Shown: positions 1 through 9,647 of the stretch, one piece after another
How positions within the stretch are numbered: position 1 is the stretch's first letter
Layout of the letters: each line of letters opens with the position of its first letter
Source of the DNA: Catenulispora sp. GP43
GTDB taxonomy: Bacteria; Actinomycetota; Actinomycetes; Streptomycetales; Catenulisporaceae
Direction of reading: 5' to 3'
Assembly (NCBI RefSeq): GCF_041260665.1
Contig: NZ_JBGCCT010000029.1
Coordinates: 1-64,000 of the forward strand
DNA: 64,000 bases
Made by a program: the position numbers and the translations under genes
The notes under the pieces: model-generated
Database searches by the model: none
What the model saw: only the letters and a program-made list of their open reading frames with translations
Told to the model about the DNA's origin: nothing

Positions 1-132
1 GTCCCGCGCGCGGCGGGGGGGGGCCGCCCGGCCCCCCCCACCCCCGCCCCCCGGGGCCCGCCCGACACCAACGTCTCCGGCCGCGCGCGGCGGCCCCCGG
101 CCGCTTTGTCCGGCCACAGCGTTCGGCGAAGC
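1..132. other. GC-only low-complexity end of window, 3' of fabI
   Basis: The first 60 bases are almost pure G and C with long homopolymer runs, and I see no gene there. Bases 81-90 form a perfect GC palindrome (CCGCGCGCGG), followed by further self-complementary G/C blocks. This lies directly downstream of fabI on the minus strand, so it could fold as a terminator, but no T-run is visible. Homopolymer errors are possible here. Confidence 0.4.
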
Positions 133-903
133 TCAGGCGCCCATCGCGTGCATGCCGCCGTCGACGTGGATGATCTCGCCGGTGGTCCGCGGGAACCAGT
201 CCGACAGCAGCGCGACGATCCCGCGCGCGGTCGGCTCCATGTCGAGCAGGTCCCAGCCGATCGGCGCGCGCTCGTCCCACACGCCGTCGAACTTCTCGAA
301 GCCGGGGATCGACTTGGCGGCCATGGTCTTCAGCGGGCCGGCCGAGATCAGGTTGCTGCGGATGCCGCGCGGGCCGAGGTCGCGGGCCAGGTAGCGGGAG
401 GTGGACTCCAGCGCCGCCTTGGCCACGCCCATCCAGTCGTAGCCCGGCCAGGCCACCTGGGCGTCGAAGTCCAGGCCGACCACCGAGCCGCCGGACTCGG
501 GGAACAGGTCCAGCAGGGCCATGGTCACCGACTTCAGCGAGTACGCCGAGACGTGGACCGCGGTCGCGACCGACTCCCAGGGGGTGTTCAGGAAGTTGCC
601 GCCGAGGGCGTCCTGCGGGCCGAACGCGATGCTGTGGACGATCCCGTCCACGCCGTCCATGTACTGCTTCACGTTGTCCGCGAGCGCCGCCAGGTGCTCG
701 GCGTTGGTCACGTCGAGCTCGATCACCGGCGCGTCGCCGTTGGGCAGCTTCTTGGCGATCCGCTGGGTCAGCGACGGCCGCGGGAACGCGGTCAGCACCA
801 CCTGCGCGCCCTCCTCCTGCGCGATGCGCGCGGCGTGGAAGGCGATGGAGGAGTCGGTGAGCACACCGGTGACGACGATGCGCTTGCCTTCGAGGATTCC
901 CAT
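133..903 (-). CDS. fabI: Enoyl-[acyl-carrier-protein] reductase (NADH), FabI/InhA type
   Basis: This enzyme reduces the enoyl-ACP double bond in the last step of each fatty-acid elongation cycle, in the cytoplasm. The 256-residue length is normal for the family. The FabI-type catalytic pair with six residues between (Y155, K162, in YDWMGVAK) is present, as is the GPLKTMAAKSIPGF substrate-loop region, and the protein ends with the usual IHVDGGMHAMGA. The ATG at 903 follows the fabG stop with a two-base gap, so the genes are probably cotranscribed and translationally coupled. The pairing with fabG is typical of actinobacteria. Confidence 0.96.
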   Translation of the reverse strand: MGILEGKRIVVTGVLTDSSIAFHAARIAQEEGAQVVLTAFPRPSLTQRIAKKLPNGDAPVIELDVTNAEHLAALADNVKQYMDGVDGIVHSIAFGPQDALGGNFLNTPWESVATAVHVSAYSLKSVTMALLDLFPESGGSVVGLDFDAQVAWPGYDWMGVAKAALESTSRYLARDLGPRGIRSNLISAGPLKTMAAKSIPGFEKFDGVWDERAPIGWDLLDMEPTARGIVALLSDWFPRTTGEIIHVDGGMHAMGA

Positions 904-905
904 GC

Positions 906-1652
<747 letters not shown>

Positions 1653-1754
1653 CTATCGGGCTACCCGGCGGTAGCCGCAACCGCAGGGGGCATAGATCGT
1701 CGGGCGTCAGCTTTGTAGGACCTCCACAACCGGGCTCGGGGCCCTCGTTCCGGT

Positions 1755-1760
1755 TAGGTT
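1755..1760 (+). promoter_or_regulatory. Candidate -10 box for leaderless tldD transcript
   Basis: TAGGTT matches the actinobacterial TAnnnT -10 pattern and lies seven bases before the ATG of tldD. That spacing would start the transcript at or next to the A of the ATG. No -35 box is obvious. Confidence 0.45.
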
Positions 1761-1767
1761 GGGCGGT

Positions 1768-3279
1768 ATGACCGTAGACGAGTCCTTCACCTCGCTCCCC
1801 CTGGGCGATCTCGCCGAGGCGGCGCTGTCCCGGGCGCGCGACCTGGGCGCCGAGCACGCCGACTTCCGCGTCGAGACCGTCCGCTCCCAGCACATCAACC
1901 TGCGCGACGGCAACGTCGACGGCGTCAGCGACTCCTCGGACAGCGGGCTGAGCGTGCGCGTCGTGTACGACGGCACCTGGGGCTTCGCCGCCGGCGTCGC
2001 GCTCACCGCGCAGAGCGCCGCCGCGCTGGCCGAGCAGGCCGTCGAGGTGGCCAGGGTGTCCAAGCCGGTGAACTCCGAGCCGGTGGTGCTGGCTCCGGAG
2101 CCGGTGCACGGCGAGCACGTGTGGATCTCCAGGTACCAGGTCAACCCCTTCGACGTGCCGGACACCGAGAAGATCGCGCACTTCCAGCGCTGGTCCGAGC
2201 GGCTGCTGGGGGCCGAAGGCGTGGCGCACGTGGACGCCGAGTTCCAGGCCGTGCAGGAGTGCAAGTACTTCGCCGACCTGGCCGGCAACCGGCTCACCCA
2301 GCAGCGGATCCGCACCGAGGGGGCCCTGACCGCGGTCGCGGTCGACGAGGAGACCGGCGCGTTCGAGACCATGCGCACCGTCGCGCCGCCGGTCGGGCGC
2401 GGCTGGGAGTTCTTCACCGGCAACGACGTCCACGACTGGGACGCCGAGCTCGACGCGCTGCCGGGCCTGCTGCGGGACAAGCTCGCCGCGCCGTCGGTGG
2501 AGCCGGGCGAGTACGACCTCGTCATCGACCCCTCGAACCTGTGGCTGACCATCCACGAGTCCATCGGCCACGCCACCGAGCTGGACCGCGCGCTCGGCTA
2601 CGAGGCGGCCTACGCCGGGACCTCGTTCGCCACGCCCGACAAACTCGGCACCTTGGAATACGGCTCCCCCGCGATGTTCGTCACCGGCGACCGCGTCTCC
2701 GAGCACGGCCTGGCCACCGTCGGGTTCGACGACGAGGGCGTGCAGACGCAGCAGTGGGACATCATCAAGGACGGCGTCCTGGTCGGCTATCAGCTCGACC
2801 GGCGCATCGCACAGCTCAAGGGCCTCAACGGCGGCCGCTCCAACGGCTGCGCCTTCGCCGACTCGGCAGCCCACGTGCCGATCCAGCGCATGGCCAACGT
2901 CTCGCTCCAGCCGGCCGAGGACGGCCCGTCCGTCCAGGAGCTGATCTCGCGGGTGCGGCGCGGGCTCTACATCATCGGCGACAAGTCGTGGTCGATCGAC
3001 ATGCAGCGCTACAACTTCCAGTTCACCGGCCAGCGTGCGTTCCTGATCGAGGACGGCCAGATCAAGGGCCAGGTGAAGGACTTCGCCTACCAGGCCACGA
3101 CCACCGACTTCTGGGGCGCGATGGAGGCGGTCGGCGGGCCGCAGACCTATGTCGTCGGCGGCTCCTTCCAGTGCGGCAAGGGCCAGCCCGGGCAGGTGGC
3201 GCCGGTCAGCCACGGCGCCCCGACCGCGCTGTTCCGCGGCATCCGCATCCTCAACACCGTCCAGGAGGCCGGGCAGTGA
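1768..3279 (+). CDS. tldD: TldD family metalloprotease subunit
   Basis: TldD and TldE form a heteromeric zinc protease that in E. coli cleaves small unfolded peptides, including microcin B17 precursor and CcdA. The metal-binding HESIGH motif is at about residues 263-268. The glycine-rich C-terminal region (YVVGGSFQCGKGQPGQV) is also typical. The length of about 503 residues is slightly above the family norm. I prefer the ATG at 1768 over a TTG at 1759 because of the leaderless -10 spacing. The stop overlaps the tldE start (GTGA), so the two subunits are translationally coupled. The physiological substrate here is unknown. Confidence 0.93.
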   Translation: MTVDESFTSLPLGDLAEAALSRARDLGAEHADFRVETVRSQHINLRDGNVDGVSDSSDSGLSVRVVYDGTWGFAAGVALTAQSAAALAEQAVEVARVSKPVNSEPVVLAPEPVHGEHVWISRYQVNPFDVPDTEKIAHFQRWSERLLGAEGVAHVDAEFQAVQECKYFADLAGNRLTQQRIRTEGALTAVAVDEETGAFETMRTVAPPVGRGWEFFTGNDVHDWDAELDALPGLLRDKLAAPSVEPGEYDLVIDPSNLWLTIHESIGHATELDRALGYEAAYAGTSFATPDKLGTLEYGSPAMFVTGDRVSEHGLATVGFDDEGVQTQQWDIIKDGVLVGYQLDRRIAQLKGLNGGRSNGCAFADSAAHVPIQRMANVSLQPAEDGPSVQELISRVRRGLYIIGDKSWSIDMQRYNFQFTGQRAFLIEDGQIKGQVKDFAYQATTTDFWGAMEAVGGPQTYVVGGSFQCGKGQPGQVAPVSHGAPTALFRGIRILNTVQEAGQ

Positions 3280-4691
3280 GCACCCAAGCCACACCTCAGC
3301 AGCTGGTCGACAAGGCGCTGGAGCTCTCCCGCGCCGACGGCGCCGTGGTCATCGTCGACGCCGGGACCGACGCCAACCTGCGCTGGGCCAACAACACCCT
3401 GACCACCAACGGCGTCTCGGCCGGGCAGCAGGTCACGGTCATCTCCATGAAGAACGGCGCGAGCGGCGCGGCCTCGGCCTCGGTCGGCGTGGTCGGCCGC
3501 TCCGGTGTGGACCTGTCCACCCTGGAGGACCTGGTCCGGGCCAGCGAGAAGGCGGCCGAGGAGTCCGGGCCGGCCGAGGACGCCAACGAGCTGATCGCCG
3601 GCCGGGTCTCGGCGGACTGGGACGAGGCGCCGGCGCAGACCGACATCTCGGTGTTCGCCGCGTTCGCCCCGGCGCTCGGCGAGACCCTCGCGGCCGCGCG
3701 CGCCGAGGGCAACCTGCTCTTCGGCTACGCCGAGCACAGCATGACCACCCAGTACCTGGGCTCCTCGGCGGGCCTGCGGCTGCGGCACGCGCAGCCCACC
3801 GGGTCGGTGCAGCTCAACGCCAAGTCCGGCGACCGGTCCCGCTCGGCCTGGACCGGGGTGCCGACCGCGGACTTCTCCGACGTGGACGTCGTGGCCGCCG
3901 GCCAGGACCTGGCGCGCCGCCTGGAGTGGGCCAAGCGCCGGATCGACCTGCCGGCCGGCCGGTACGAGACGCTGCTTCCGCCGACCTCGGTCGCCGACCT
4001 GATGATCTACGCCTACTGGTCGGCGGCGCTGCGGGACGCGGTGGACGGCCGCTCGGTGTTCAGCACGAGCGGCGGCGGGTCCCGGATCGGCGAGAGCCTG
4101 GCGGGCGCTTCGAAGGTCAAGCCCACGCTGCGCAGCGACCCGGCCGCGCCGGGTCTGGAGTGCGCCCCTTACGTGGACGCCTATTCCTCAAGTGCCGCGA
4201 CGTCCGTTTTCGACAACGGGCTCGCGCTCGCGCCGACGGAGTGGATCAAGGACGGCGTGCTGGCCGCGCTGCCGGCGACCCGGCAGACCGCGGCCGCGGC
4301 GGACGCCCCGCTGACGCCGTTCGTCGACAACCTGATCCTGGAGGCGAACCCGGGCGGGACCGGTCCGTCGCTGGCCGAGATGACCGCCGCCACCGGCGAC
4401 GGCCTGCTGCTGACCAGCATGTGGTACATCCGCGAGGTGGACCCGCAGACCCTGCTGCTGACCGGGCTGACCCGGGACGGCGTCTACAAGGTCGAGGGCG
4501 GCGAGGTGGTCGGCGAGGTCACCAACTTCCGGTTCAACGAGTCGCCGGTCTCGCTGCTGTCGCGGATCGCCGAGGCGGGCCGGACGGAGCGGACCTTCTC
4601 CCGGGAGTGGGGCGACTACTTCAACCGGACCGCGATGCCGGCGCTGCGGATCCCGGACTTCAACATGTCCTCGGTGAGCCCGGCCTCCTAG
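3276..4691 (+). CDS. tldE: TldE/PmbA family protein, partner of TldD
   Basis: This is the non-catalytic partner subunit of TldD. The product is 471 residues, belongs to the PmbA/TldE family, and lacks the HExxxH motif, as expected. The GTG at 3276 overlaps the TldD stop and is preceded by AGGAGG at 3263-3268, a strong ribosome site inside tldD. The reading frame stays open far upstream inside tldD, but that extension is antisense-like arginine-rich sequence and is not coding. A strong hairpin terminator follows at 4724-4758. Confidence 0.92.
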   Translation: MSTQATPQQLVDKALELSRADGAVVIVDAGTDANLRWANNTLTTNGVSAGQQVTVISMKNGASGAASASVGVVGRSGVDLSTLEDLVRASEKAAEESGPAEDANELIAGRVSADWDEAPAQTDISVFAAFAPALGETLAAARAEGNLLFGYAEHSMTTQYLGSSAGLRLRHAQPTGSVQLNAKSGDRSRSAWTGVPTADFSDVDVVAAGQDLARRLEWAKRRIDLPAGRYETLLPPTSVADLMIYAYWSAALRDAVDGRSVFSTSGGGSRIGESLAGASKVKPTLRSDPAAPGLECAPYVDAYSSSAATSVFDNGLALAPTEWIKDGVLAALPATRQTAAAADAPLTPFVDNLILEANPGGTGPSLAEMTAATGDGLLLTSMWYIREVDPQTLLLTGLTRDGVYKVEGGEVVGEVTNFRFNESPVSLLSRIAEAGRTERTFSREWGDYFNRTAMPALRIPDFNMSSVSPAS

Positions 4692-4723
4692 AACCCGGTC
4701 CCCGGCCTGCGCCGATGCCATAT

Positions 4724-4758
4724 CAGGACCCCGCCGGCCCACTGCCGGCGGGGTCCTG
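4724..4758 (+). terminator. Hairpin terminator after tldD-tldE
   Basis: The arms CAGGACCCCGCCGG and CCGGCGGGGTCCTG are perfectly complementary over 14 bp, with a 7-base loop. No T-run follows, which is common for actinobacterial terminators. The hairpin lies 33 bases after the tldE stop and ends before the next promoter. Confidence 0.75.
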
Positions 4759-4780
4759 TCCGCAGTCCCGACGGCGGGCG

Positions 4781-4786
4781 TAGCCT
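4781..4786 (+). promoter_or_regulatory. Candidate -10 box, leaderless start of DUF3099 gene
   Basis: TAGCCT lies exactly six bases before the ATG at 4793. The intervening GGAGGT resembles a ribosome site but is too close to the ATG to work as one. Confidence 0.45.
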
Positions 4787-4792
4787 GGAGGT

Positions 4793-5176
4793 ATGCGGAT
4801 CGGCCGGGACAAGAACGCGCAGCAGGACGTCGTGTACGGGATCACCGACGCCCCGAAGCCGTTGAGCCAGGACATCCGGTCGCGCGAGTCGAAGTACCTG
4901 ATGGCGATGGGGATAAGGATCGCGGCGTTCCTGCTGATCGTGATCCTGCCGATCGCCTGGCCGTGGAAGATCGGGCTGGCGGTGCTGGCGCTGGTGCTCC
5001 CCTACGTCGCGGTGGTCTACGCGAACGGCGGGCGCGAGCCGGAGCCGGGTGCGGACTCCCCGTATTCGCACGCCGAGCGGCGGGCGCTGCTCTCCGGGCA
5101 GGGCGGCCCGCCGGAGAACGACGACGACACGCCCGGGGAACCGATCTCCGGCCGGATCCTCGGCGACGACGACTGA
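4793..5176 (+). CDS. DUF3099 family small membrane protein
   Basis: This is a 127-residue protein of the actinobacterial DUF3099 family with no known function. The N-terminal 35 residues are charged, then two closely spaced hydrophobic segments (about 38-56 and 60-78) form a hairpin in the membrane. The C-terminal 45 residues are acidic and probably disordered. It stands alone after the tldE terminator, and I remember DUF3099 genes lying near fabG/fabI and tldD in other actinobacteria. The start is supported by the leaderless -10 spacing. Confidence 0.85.
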   Translation: MRIGRDKNAQQDVVYGITDAPKPLSQDIRSRESKYLMAMGIRIAAFLLIVILPIAWPWKIGLAVLALVLPYVAVVYANGGREPEPGADSPYSHAERRALLSGQGGPPENDDDTPGEPISGRILGDDD

Positions 5177-5380
5177 GCCCGCCGACCGACTGAGCGGCAT
5201 CGGTGCGCCGACCCGGGAAAAGTAAGGGGCCCATTCCCTTAGCGGGTCTACGCATGTCATACTTCTTACCTGCGCCCTGAACCCCCGTCGGGGCGCCACT
5301 TGCGGCGTCGAGCGGCTCCCCCCGTGGCCGTTCGACGCCGCGTCTCCTTCCCCCGAGAACACCGTCCGGCGGAGCTGTTC

Positions 5381-5386
5381 TATGGT
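5381..5386 (+). promoter_or_regulatory. Candidate -10 box, leaderless start at 5393
   Basis: TATGGT is followed by six bases and then GTG at 5393. There is no ribosome-binding sequence between them. Confidence 0.45.
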
Positions 5387-5392
5387 GGCTTC

Positions 5393-5629
5393 GTGACCTC
5401 GGACGACTCCCCCGCCACCGCCATCTGCTCGGCGAAGGGCTGCCGCGCGCCGGCGGCGTGGAGCGTGGTCTGGAACAACCCGAAGCTGCACACGCCGGAG
5501 CGGCGGAAGGTGTGGCTGGCCTGCGAGGAGCACCGGGAGCACCTGGCCGACTTCCTGGATGTGCGCGGGTTCCTGATCGGAGTGGAGCCTTTCCAGCCGG
5601 GGTCGGGACAGCCAGACACGCAGGACTAG
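5393..5629 (+). CDS. Small conserved cysteine-containing actinobacterial protein
   Basis: This 78-residue protein belongs to a family widespread in Streptomyces-like genomes, often labelled 'acetone carboxylase' without biochemical support. It has a CSAKGC pair near the start, a WNNPKLHTPERRKVWLACEEH segment and a final hydrophobic FLDVRGFLIGVEPF stretch. The Cys and His spacing suggests a small zinc-binding fold, which is an inference. The GTG at 5393 is supported by the leaderless -10. The frame is open upstream to about 5300, but that part looks non-coding. Confidence 0.75.
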   Translation: MTSDDSPATAICSAKGCRAPAAWSVVWNNPKLHTPERRKVWLACEEHREHLADFLDVRGFLIGVEPFQPGSGQPDTQD

Positions 5630-5680
5630 TGAGCTCGCGCCGGGCCCGGCCGGCCCGGCGGAAGCACCGTCATCGAGCGG

Positions 5681-6487
5681 TCAGCTCATCAAGCCGTTGA
5701 GCTCCGGGTAGGGCATCCCGCCCTCGACCGCCGTGTAAGTACCGCTCTTGGCCAGTTCCTCGGCGGCTCGCCGGACCAGCCCGTAAGCCGCCTCGGCGAC
5801 GGCGGCGCCCAGGCTGACCCGCGCCACGCCGAGCGCGGCGAGCTCCGCGACCGCCGGCGCGCCGGGCCCGACCATCACGTTCAGCGGCGCGTCGATGCCC
5901 TCGACCAGGGCGCTGATCGTCTCCGGCGCCGACACCCCGGGCACGAAGATGCCGCTGGCGCCGGCCGCCAGATAGCGCTCGGCCCGGGCCAGGGTCTCGC
6001 CGAGCCGGTCCTCCGGCGCGCCGAGCCCGAACAGGAACACGTCGATGCGCGCGTTGACGAACAGCGGGATCCCCGCCTCGTCGGCGGCCCGGCGGGCGGC
6101 GGCGATGCGCGCGGCGAGCTCGGCCGGGTCGCGCGGGCCGTCCTCGATGTTGATGCCGACCGCGCCGGCCGCGATCACTTGGGCGACCGTCTCGGCCACG
6201 GCGTCGGCGTCCGGGCCGAAGCCGTCCTCGATGTCGGCGGTGACCGGCACGCTCACCGTGTCCACGACCCGGCGGATCAGCGCCACCGCGCGGTCGCGGT
6301 CCAGGTGGCCGCCGTCGGCCGCGCCCAGGCCCCAGGCCACACCGGCGCTGGTGGTGGCGACCGCGGGCGCGCCGGTGGAGGCGACGACCCGGGCGCTGGC
6401 GCCGTCCCAGGCGTTGGCCAGGGCCAGGGGCGTGCCGGGGACGTGCAGGGCGTGGAAGCCGGTGGCCTTGTCGTGCTGAGATGTCAT
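5681..6487 (-). CDS. Isocitrate lyase/PEP mutase family enzyme
   Basis: This 268-residue protein belongs to the isocitrate lyase / phosphoenolpyruvate mutase superfamily (TIM-barrel C-C or P-C bond enzymes). The Mg-binding and substrate regions are visible as TADIEDGFG and NIEDG, and the N-terminus has the usual NAWDGASARVV. Members cleave or form alpha-keto acid carbon bonds, and the substrate cannot be read from sequence. It lacks the KKCGH motif of true isocitrate lyases. The gene is monocistronic and convergent with the small gene at 5393. A 6-bp inverted repeat lies upstream at 6524-6545. Confidence 0.85.
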   Translation of the reverse strand: MTSQHDKATGFHALHVPGTPLALANAWDGASARVVASTGAPAVATTSAGVAWGLGAADGGHLDRDRAVALIRRVVDTVSVPVTADIEDGFGPDADAVAETVAQVIAAGAVGINIEDGPRDPAELAARIAAARRAADEAGIPLFVNARIDVFLFGLGAPEDRLGETLARAERYLAAGASGIFVPGVSAPETISALVEGIDAPLNVMVGPGAPAVAELAALGVARVSLGAAVAEAAYGLVRRAAEELAKSGTYTAVEGGMPYPELNGLMS

Positions 6488-6523
6488 GCGGCCAGCGAAT
6501 CAGACGCCGCCGACACCCGCACT

Positions 6524-6545
6524 GGATTCGGCTGGAGCTGAATCC
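6524..6545. promoter_or_regulatory. Inverted repeat upstream of PEP-mutase-like gene
   Basis: GGATTC and GAATCC are perfect complements separated by ten bases, 37 bases upstream of the ATG at 6487. It could be an operator, but no regulator is adjacent. Confidence 0.3.
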
Positions 6546-6560
6546 GGTGTCGCCCGCGGA

Positions 6561-6640
6561 CCATGCCGCCTATCCGTGGAACGCGCCGCCAACCCACTGA
6601 GCGCGCCGCCACCCCGCGGAACGCGCCGCCTACCCGCCGA
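6561..6640. repeat. 20-bp tandem repeat, four copies, across moaA 3' end
   Basis: Four successive 20-base units start at 6561, 6581, 6601 and 6621. Each has a GCCGCC core at the same offset, and three share CGCGCCGCC. The last unit contains the final MoaA codons and its stop. The remaining units fill the space to the next gene. Confidence 0.7.
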
Positions 6641-7619
6641 TCGCCGACATCGGCCGCTCGGGCTGCACGAACCCCGGCTCGCCGATCCCGGCCGCGCGCT
6701 TCTTCCCCAGCATCGCCACCCGCCAGCGCTCGGCCAGCTCCTCGTCGCCCGCCCCGTCGCGCAGCGCGCCGCGCAGATCCGATTCCTCGCGCGCGAACAG
6801 GCAGGTGCGCACCTGGCCGTCGGCCGTCAGCCGCACCCGGTCGCACGCCCCGCAGAACGGCCGGGTCACACTCGCGATCACCCCGACCCGCCCCGGGCCG
6901 CCGTCCACCAGCCAGGTCTCGGCCGGCGCCGCGCCGCGGACCGCCGGGCCCTCGGGGGTCAGCTCGAACTCGCGGTGCAGGGCCGTCAGGATCTCGTCGG
7001 CGGTCACCATCTGCGAGCGGTCCCAGCCGTGCTGGGCGTCCAGCGGCATCTGCTCGATGAAGCGCAGCTCGTAGCCGCGCTCCAGACACCACCTGAGCAG
7101 GGCCGGGGCCTCGGCGTCGTTGACGCCGCGCATCAGCACGCTGTTCACCTTCACCGGCGTCAGCCCGGCCGCGGCCGCCGCCTCCAGGCCGGCGACCACA
7201 TCGGCGAACCGGTCGCGGCGGGTCAGCTCGCGGAACACCGCGGGGTCCAGGGTGTCCAGCGAGACGTTGACCCGGTCCAGGCCGGCGGCCTTCAGCGTCG
7301 GGGCCAGGCGGGCCAGTCCGAGCGCGTTCGTCGTCAGCGAGATGCGGGGCCGGGGCTCCAGCCGCGCCACCTCGGCCACCAGCGCCGCCAGCCCCGGCCG
7401 GATCAGCGGCTCGCCGCCGGTGAAGCGCACCTGGTCCACACCCAGCAGCCGGACCGCGACGCCGATCAGGCGCAGGATCTCCTCGTCGGTGAGCAGTTCG
7501 GCCTTCGGCAGCCAGGGCAGTCCCTCGGCGGGCATGCAGTACGTACAGCGCAGGTTGCAGCGGTCGGTCAGGGACACCCGCAAGTCCGTCGCCGTTCTGC
7601 CGAACGTGTCGACCAGCAT
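6630..7619 (-). CDS. moaA: GTP 3',8-cyclase, molybdenum cofactor biosynthesis
   Basis: MoaA is the radical-SAM enzyme that, with MoaC, converts GTP to cyclic pyranopterin monophosphate, the first step of molybdopterin synthesis. The N-terminal [4Fe-4S] motif is DRCNLRCTYC (Cys at about 21, 25 and 28). The second cluster is in FCGACDRVRLTADGQVRTC near the C-terminus, and the protein ends in the functional Gly-Gly. I chose the ATG at 7619, preceded by AGAGGGG, rather than one 11 codons upstream. No other molybdopterin genes lie nearby. It is divergent from the LuxR-type gene. Confidence 0.95.
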   Translation of the reverse strand: MLVDTFGRTATDLRVSLTDRCNLRCTYCMPAEGLPWLPKAELLTDEEILRLIGVAVRLLGVDQVRFTGGEPLIRPGLAALVAEVARLEPRPRISLTTNALGLARLAPTLKAAGLDRVNVSLDTLDPAVFRELTRRDRFADVVAGLEAAAAAGLTPVKVNSVLMRGVNDAEAPALLRWCLERGYELRFIEQMPLDAQHGWDRSQMVTADEILTALHREFELTPEGPAVRGAAPAETWLVDGGPGRVGVIASVTRPFCGACDRVRLTADGQVRTCLFAREESDLRGALRDGAGDEELAERWRVAMLGKKRAAGIGEPGFVQPERPMSAIGG

Positions 7620-7770
7620 GTGCGCCCCTCTTCCGCCGAGCTTCGGGATCATCCCGCCTTACGATCCCAGCTTCTCAGAAGCACAGGTTGTTCCCGTCCA
7701 CGGGCCGGAGCCTGCGCTTGCCGAGAATCTGTCGGGGCGGATGGGCGTTTCCGAGGCCGCTGAGGCTCGC

Positions 7771-7776
7771 TAGTCT
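7771..7776 (+). promoter_or_regulatory. Candidate -10 box upstream of LuxR-type gene
   Basis: TAGTCT lies five bases before an in-frame GTG at 7782. Either the regulator has a leaderless start at 7782, or the transcript carries a leader of about 95 bases before the ATG at 7878. Confidence 0.35.
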
Positions 7777-7877
7777 GCTTGGTGTCCACTTTGACGGTGA
7801 TGTCCTGCCGAGCAGCGCCACCATGGGCATCTCCCGCTACCGAAGCCCCCGCACCCGTAGCGATCGCAGGTGACTCC

Positions 7878-8675
7878 ATGCCCTCTCCGGCCCAGCAGTC
7901 TTCTCCGGCCCAACAGCCTTCGCCGGCCCAGCTCACGCCCCGCCCCCGATCGGCGCCCGGAACCCGTGTCCCGACACCGGGCGAGGTGGGGCTGCGCCGG
8001 GTCCTGGCGGTGGCCGACGTCCTGCTCGGCGCGGTCGAGGAGGGCGAGCTGGTGGACCGGCTGCTGCCGGTGCTGCGCCGCTCGGTCCCGGCCGACACCG
8101 TGCTGTGGCTGGACTCCGAGCGGCGGCATCCGGGGACCTGCCGGGCCGAGCCGCCCGGATCGGTCGGCGCCGAGCAGGCCGCCGTGCTGGCCGCGCATGC
8201 CGACGATCCGCTGATGGCGGCGGCCTGGCACGGCCCGGGCACCGCGACGCGGCGCTCGGACCTGCACACCGACCACGAGTTCCACCGGCTGCCGGTCTTC
8301 GCCGCGCTGTTCGCGCCGCTGGGCGCCCGGCGCCAGCTGGTGATGGCCGTGCGGCCGGACCAGGAGCGGCGGATCGTCGTGCTCTTCAACCGCTCCTCCC
8401 CCGACTTCACGCAGCACGACGTGGCCGTCGCCGAGGCCGTGCGGCCCCGGATCGGCAGCGCGCTGGCCCGGTTCGGCGGGCCGGGACCGCGCCGGGAGAA
8501 GGTCTCGCCGCGCGAGGCCGACGTGCTGGACCTGCTGTGCCGGGGCCTGACGGACCGGCAGATCGCCACCCGGCTGGGGATCAGCCCGCGGACCGTGGAC
8601 AAGCACCTGGAGCACGCCTACGTGAAACTCGGCGTCCGCTGCCGCGTGCAGGCGGCCACGCGCTGGCGGTCGTGA
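7878..8675 (+). CDS. LuxR-type helix-turn-helix transcriptional regulator
   Basis: The C-terminal 60 residues form a LuxR/GerE DNA-binding domain (SPREADVLDLLCRGLTDRQIA followed by ISPRTVDKHLEHAYVKLGV). The N-terminal 200 residues look like a GAF-like sensory region with no clear ligand and no phosphoacceptor receiver domain. I took the ATG at 7878, with GCAGG seven bases upstream. An in-frame GTG at 7782 is possible, but the codons between have low third-position GC, arguing against coding. It stands alone between moaA and a cell-wall peptidase, and its targets are unknown. Confidence 0.8.
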   Translation: MPSPAQQSSPAQQPSPAQLTPRPRSAPGTRVPTPGEVGLRRVLAVADVLLGAVEEGELVDRLLPVLRRSVPADTVLWLDSERRHPGTCRAEPPGSVGAEQAAVLAAHADDPLMAAAWHGPGTATRRSDLHTDHEFHRLPVFAALFAPLGARRQLVMAVRPDQERRIVVLFNRSSPDFTQHDVAVAEAVRPRIGSALARFGGPGPRREKVSPREADVLDLLCRGLTDRQIATRLGISPRTVDKHLEHAYVKLGVRCRVQAATRWRS

Positions 8676-8732
8676 CAGAACCGAGACACCGGGAATGGCA
8701 ACGGAAAGGGTCTTTCGCACGTCTTCTCTGAC

Positions 8733-9647
8733 ATGGAACAGCGCGATCAGACGCCGCAGGAGCCTGCTGGCCGGGAGCCTGCTGCCCACGAGCCCGCTGC
8801 CGAGGACATCGGCCGCGCCGCGGCGGAGGCGGCGGCCCGGGCCGGCGAGTACGGACCCGGCGACGGCTACGCCGAACCGGCCGGCCGCCGGCCCAGGCGC
8901 TGGCTGATCGTCGGCGGTGTCGCGGTGGCCGCGCTGGCCGTGGCCGGCACCGCCGCGGCGCTCGCCGGCCGCTCGCACAACACGTCGAACGACACGGCCC
9001 TGAACGCGGCCGCCGCGCGCACCGAGCAGAGCCCCACGGTCCCGCCGACCACCCCGCAAAGCACCGCGGGCACCGACGGCACGACGGCCCCGACCACCCC
9101 GGGCATCTCGCCGACCTCGCCGACCTCGGGCACCAAGCCCACCTCGGCCCCGAAGACCCCGGCGACCAGCCCGAAGTCCTCGCCGAGCACGACCGGCGCC
9201 CCGACCGAGTCCGGGGACGGCGAGAACGGCGACTGCGAGAACACCAGCCATGACACCCCCGCCGACGAGGCGATGAAGTTCACCGGCATGACCCGGGGCA
9301 CGCAGGCGGCGTTCCTGAGCGCCCAGAAGGCCGCCGAGGCCGCCGGCCTGAGCTTCGAGCTCAACTCCGGCTACCGTTCCGCGGCCTACCAGCAGCGCGT
9401 CTTCGACTGCTGGGTCAAGCAGCTCGGCTCGCCGCAGGCCGCGCGCCAGTACGCGCTCCCGCCGAGCGAGTCGGCGCATGTCCAGGGCTACGCCATGGAC
9501 ATCGCACCGCCCTCGGCCGCCTCGTGGCTGGAGTCCACGAAGGGCCAGTACGGGCTCTGCCGCCGCTACGAGGACGAGACCTGGCACTTCGAGTACCAGG
9601 CCCGCTACAAGACCCAGGGATGCCCGGCGCTGCTGCCGCACCCGTAG
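8733..9647 (+). CDS. Membrane-anchored D,D-carboxypeptidase, peptidase M15B (VanY-like)
   Basis: This enzyme probably trims the terminal D-Ala of peptidoglycan stem peptides outside the cell. Residues 1-56 are charged and cytoplasmic, 57-79 are a single transmembrane anchor, about 85-165 are a Thr/Pro/Ser-rich wall-spanning linker, and about 180-304 are the M15 catalytic domain. Zinc ligands are recognisable in SAHVQGYAMD and WHFEY, with the substrate-binding SGYRS segment before them. Four cysteines in the domain may form disulfides. The stop codon lies in a 12-bp tandem repeat, so four in-frame stops follow one another. Confidence 0.9.
   Translation: MEQRDQTPQEPAGREPAAHEPAAEDIGRAAAEAAARAGEYGPGDGYAEPAGRRPRRWLIVGGVAVAALAVAGTAAALAGRSHNTSNDTALNAAAARTEQSPTVPPTTPQSTAGTDGTTAPTTPGISPTSPTSGTKPTSAPKTPATSPKSSPSTTGAPTESGDGENGDCENTSHDTPADEAMKFTGMTRGTQAAFLSAQKAAEAAGLSFELNSGYRSAAYQQRVFDCWVKQLGSPQAARQYALPPSESAHVQGYAMDIAPPSAASWLESTKGQYGLCRRYEDETWHFEYQARYKTQGCPALLPHP

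Noticed and set aside
1-60. Special G/C structure such as a G-quadruplex switch
   Set aside because: Runs are at the window edge and may contain homopolymer errors, so no structural claim is justified.
2121-3275. Upstream extension of the TldE frame inside tldD
   Set aside because: The extension is arginine-rich off-frame sequence; the GTG at 3276 has a strong ribosome site and couples to the TldD stop.
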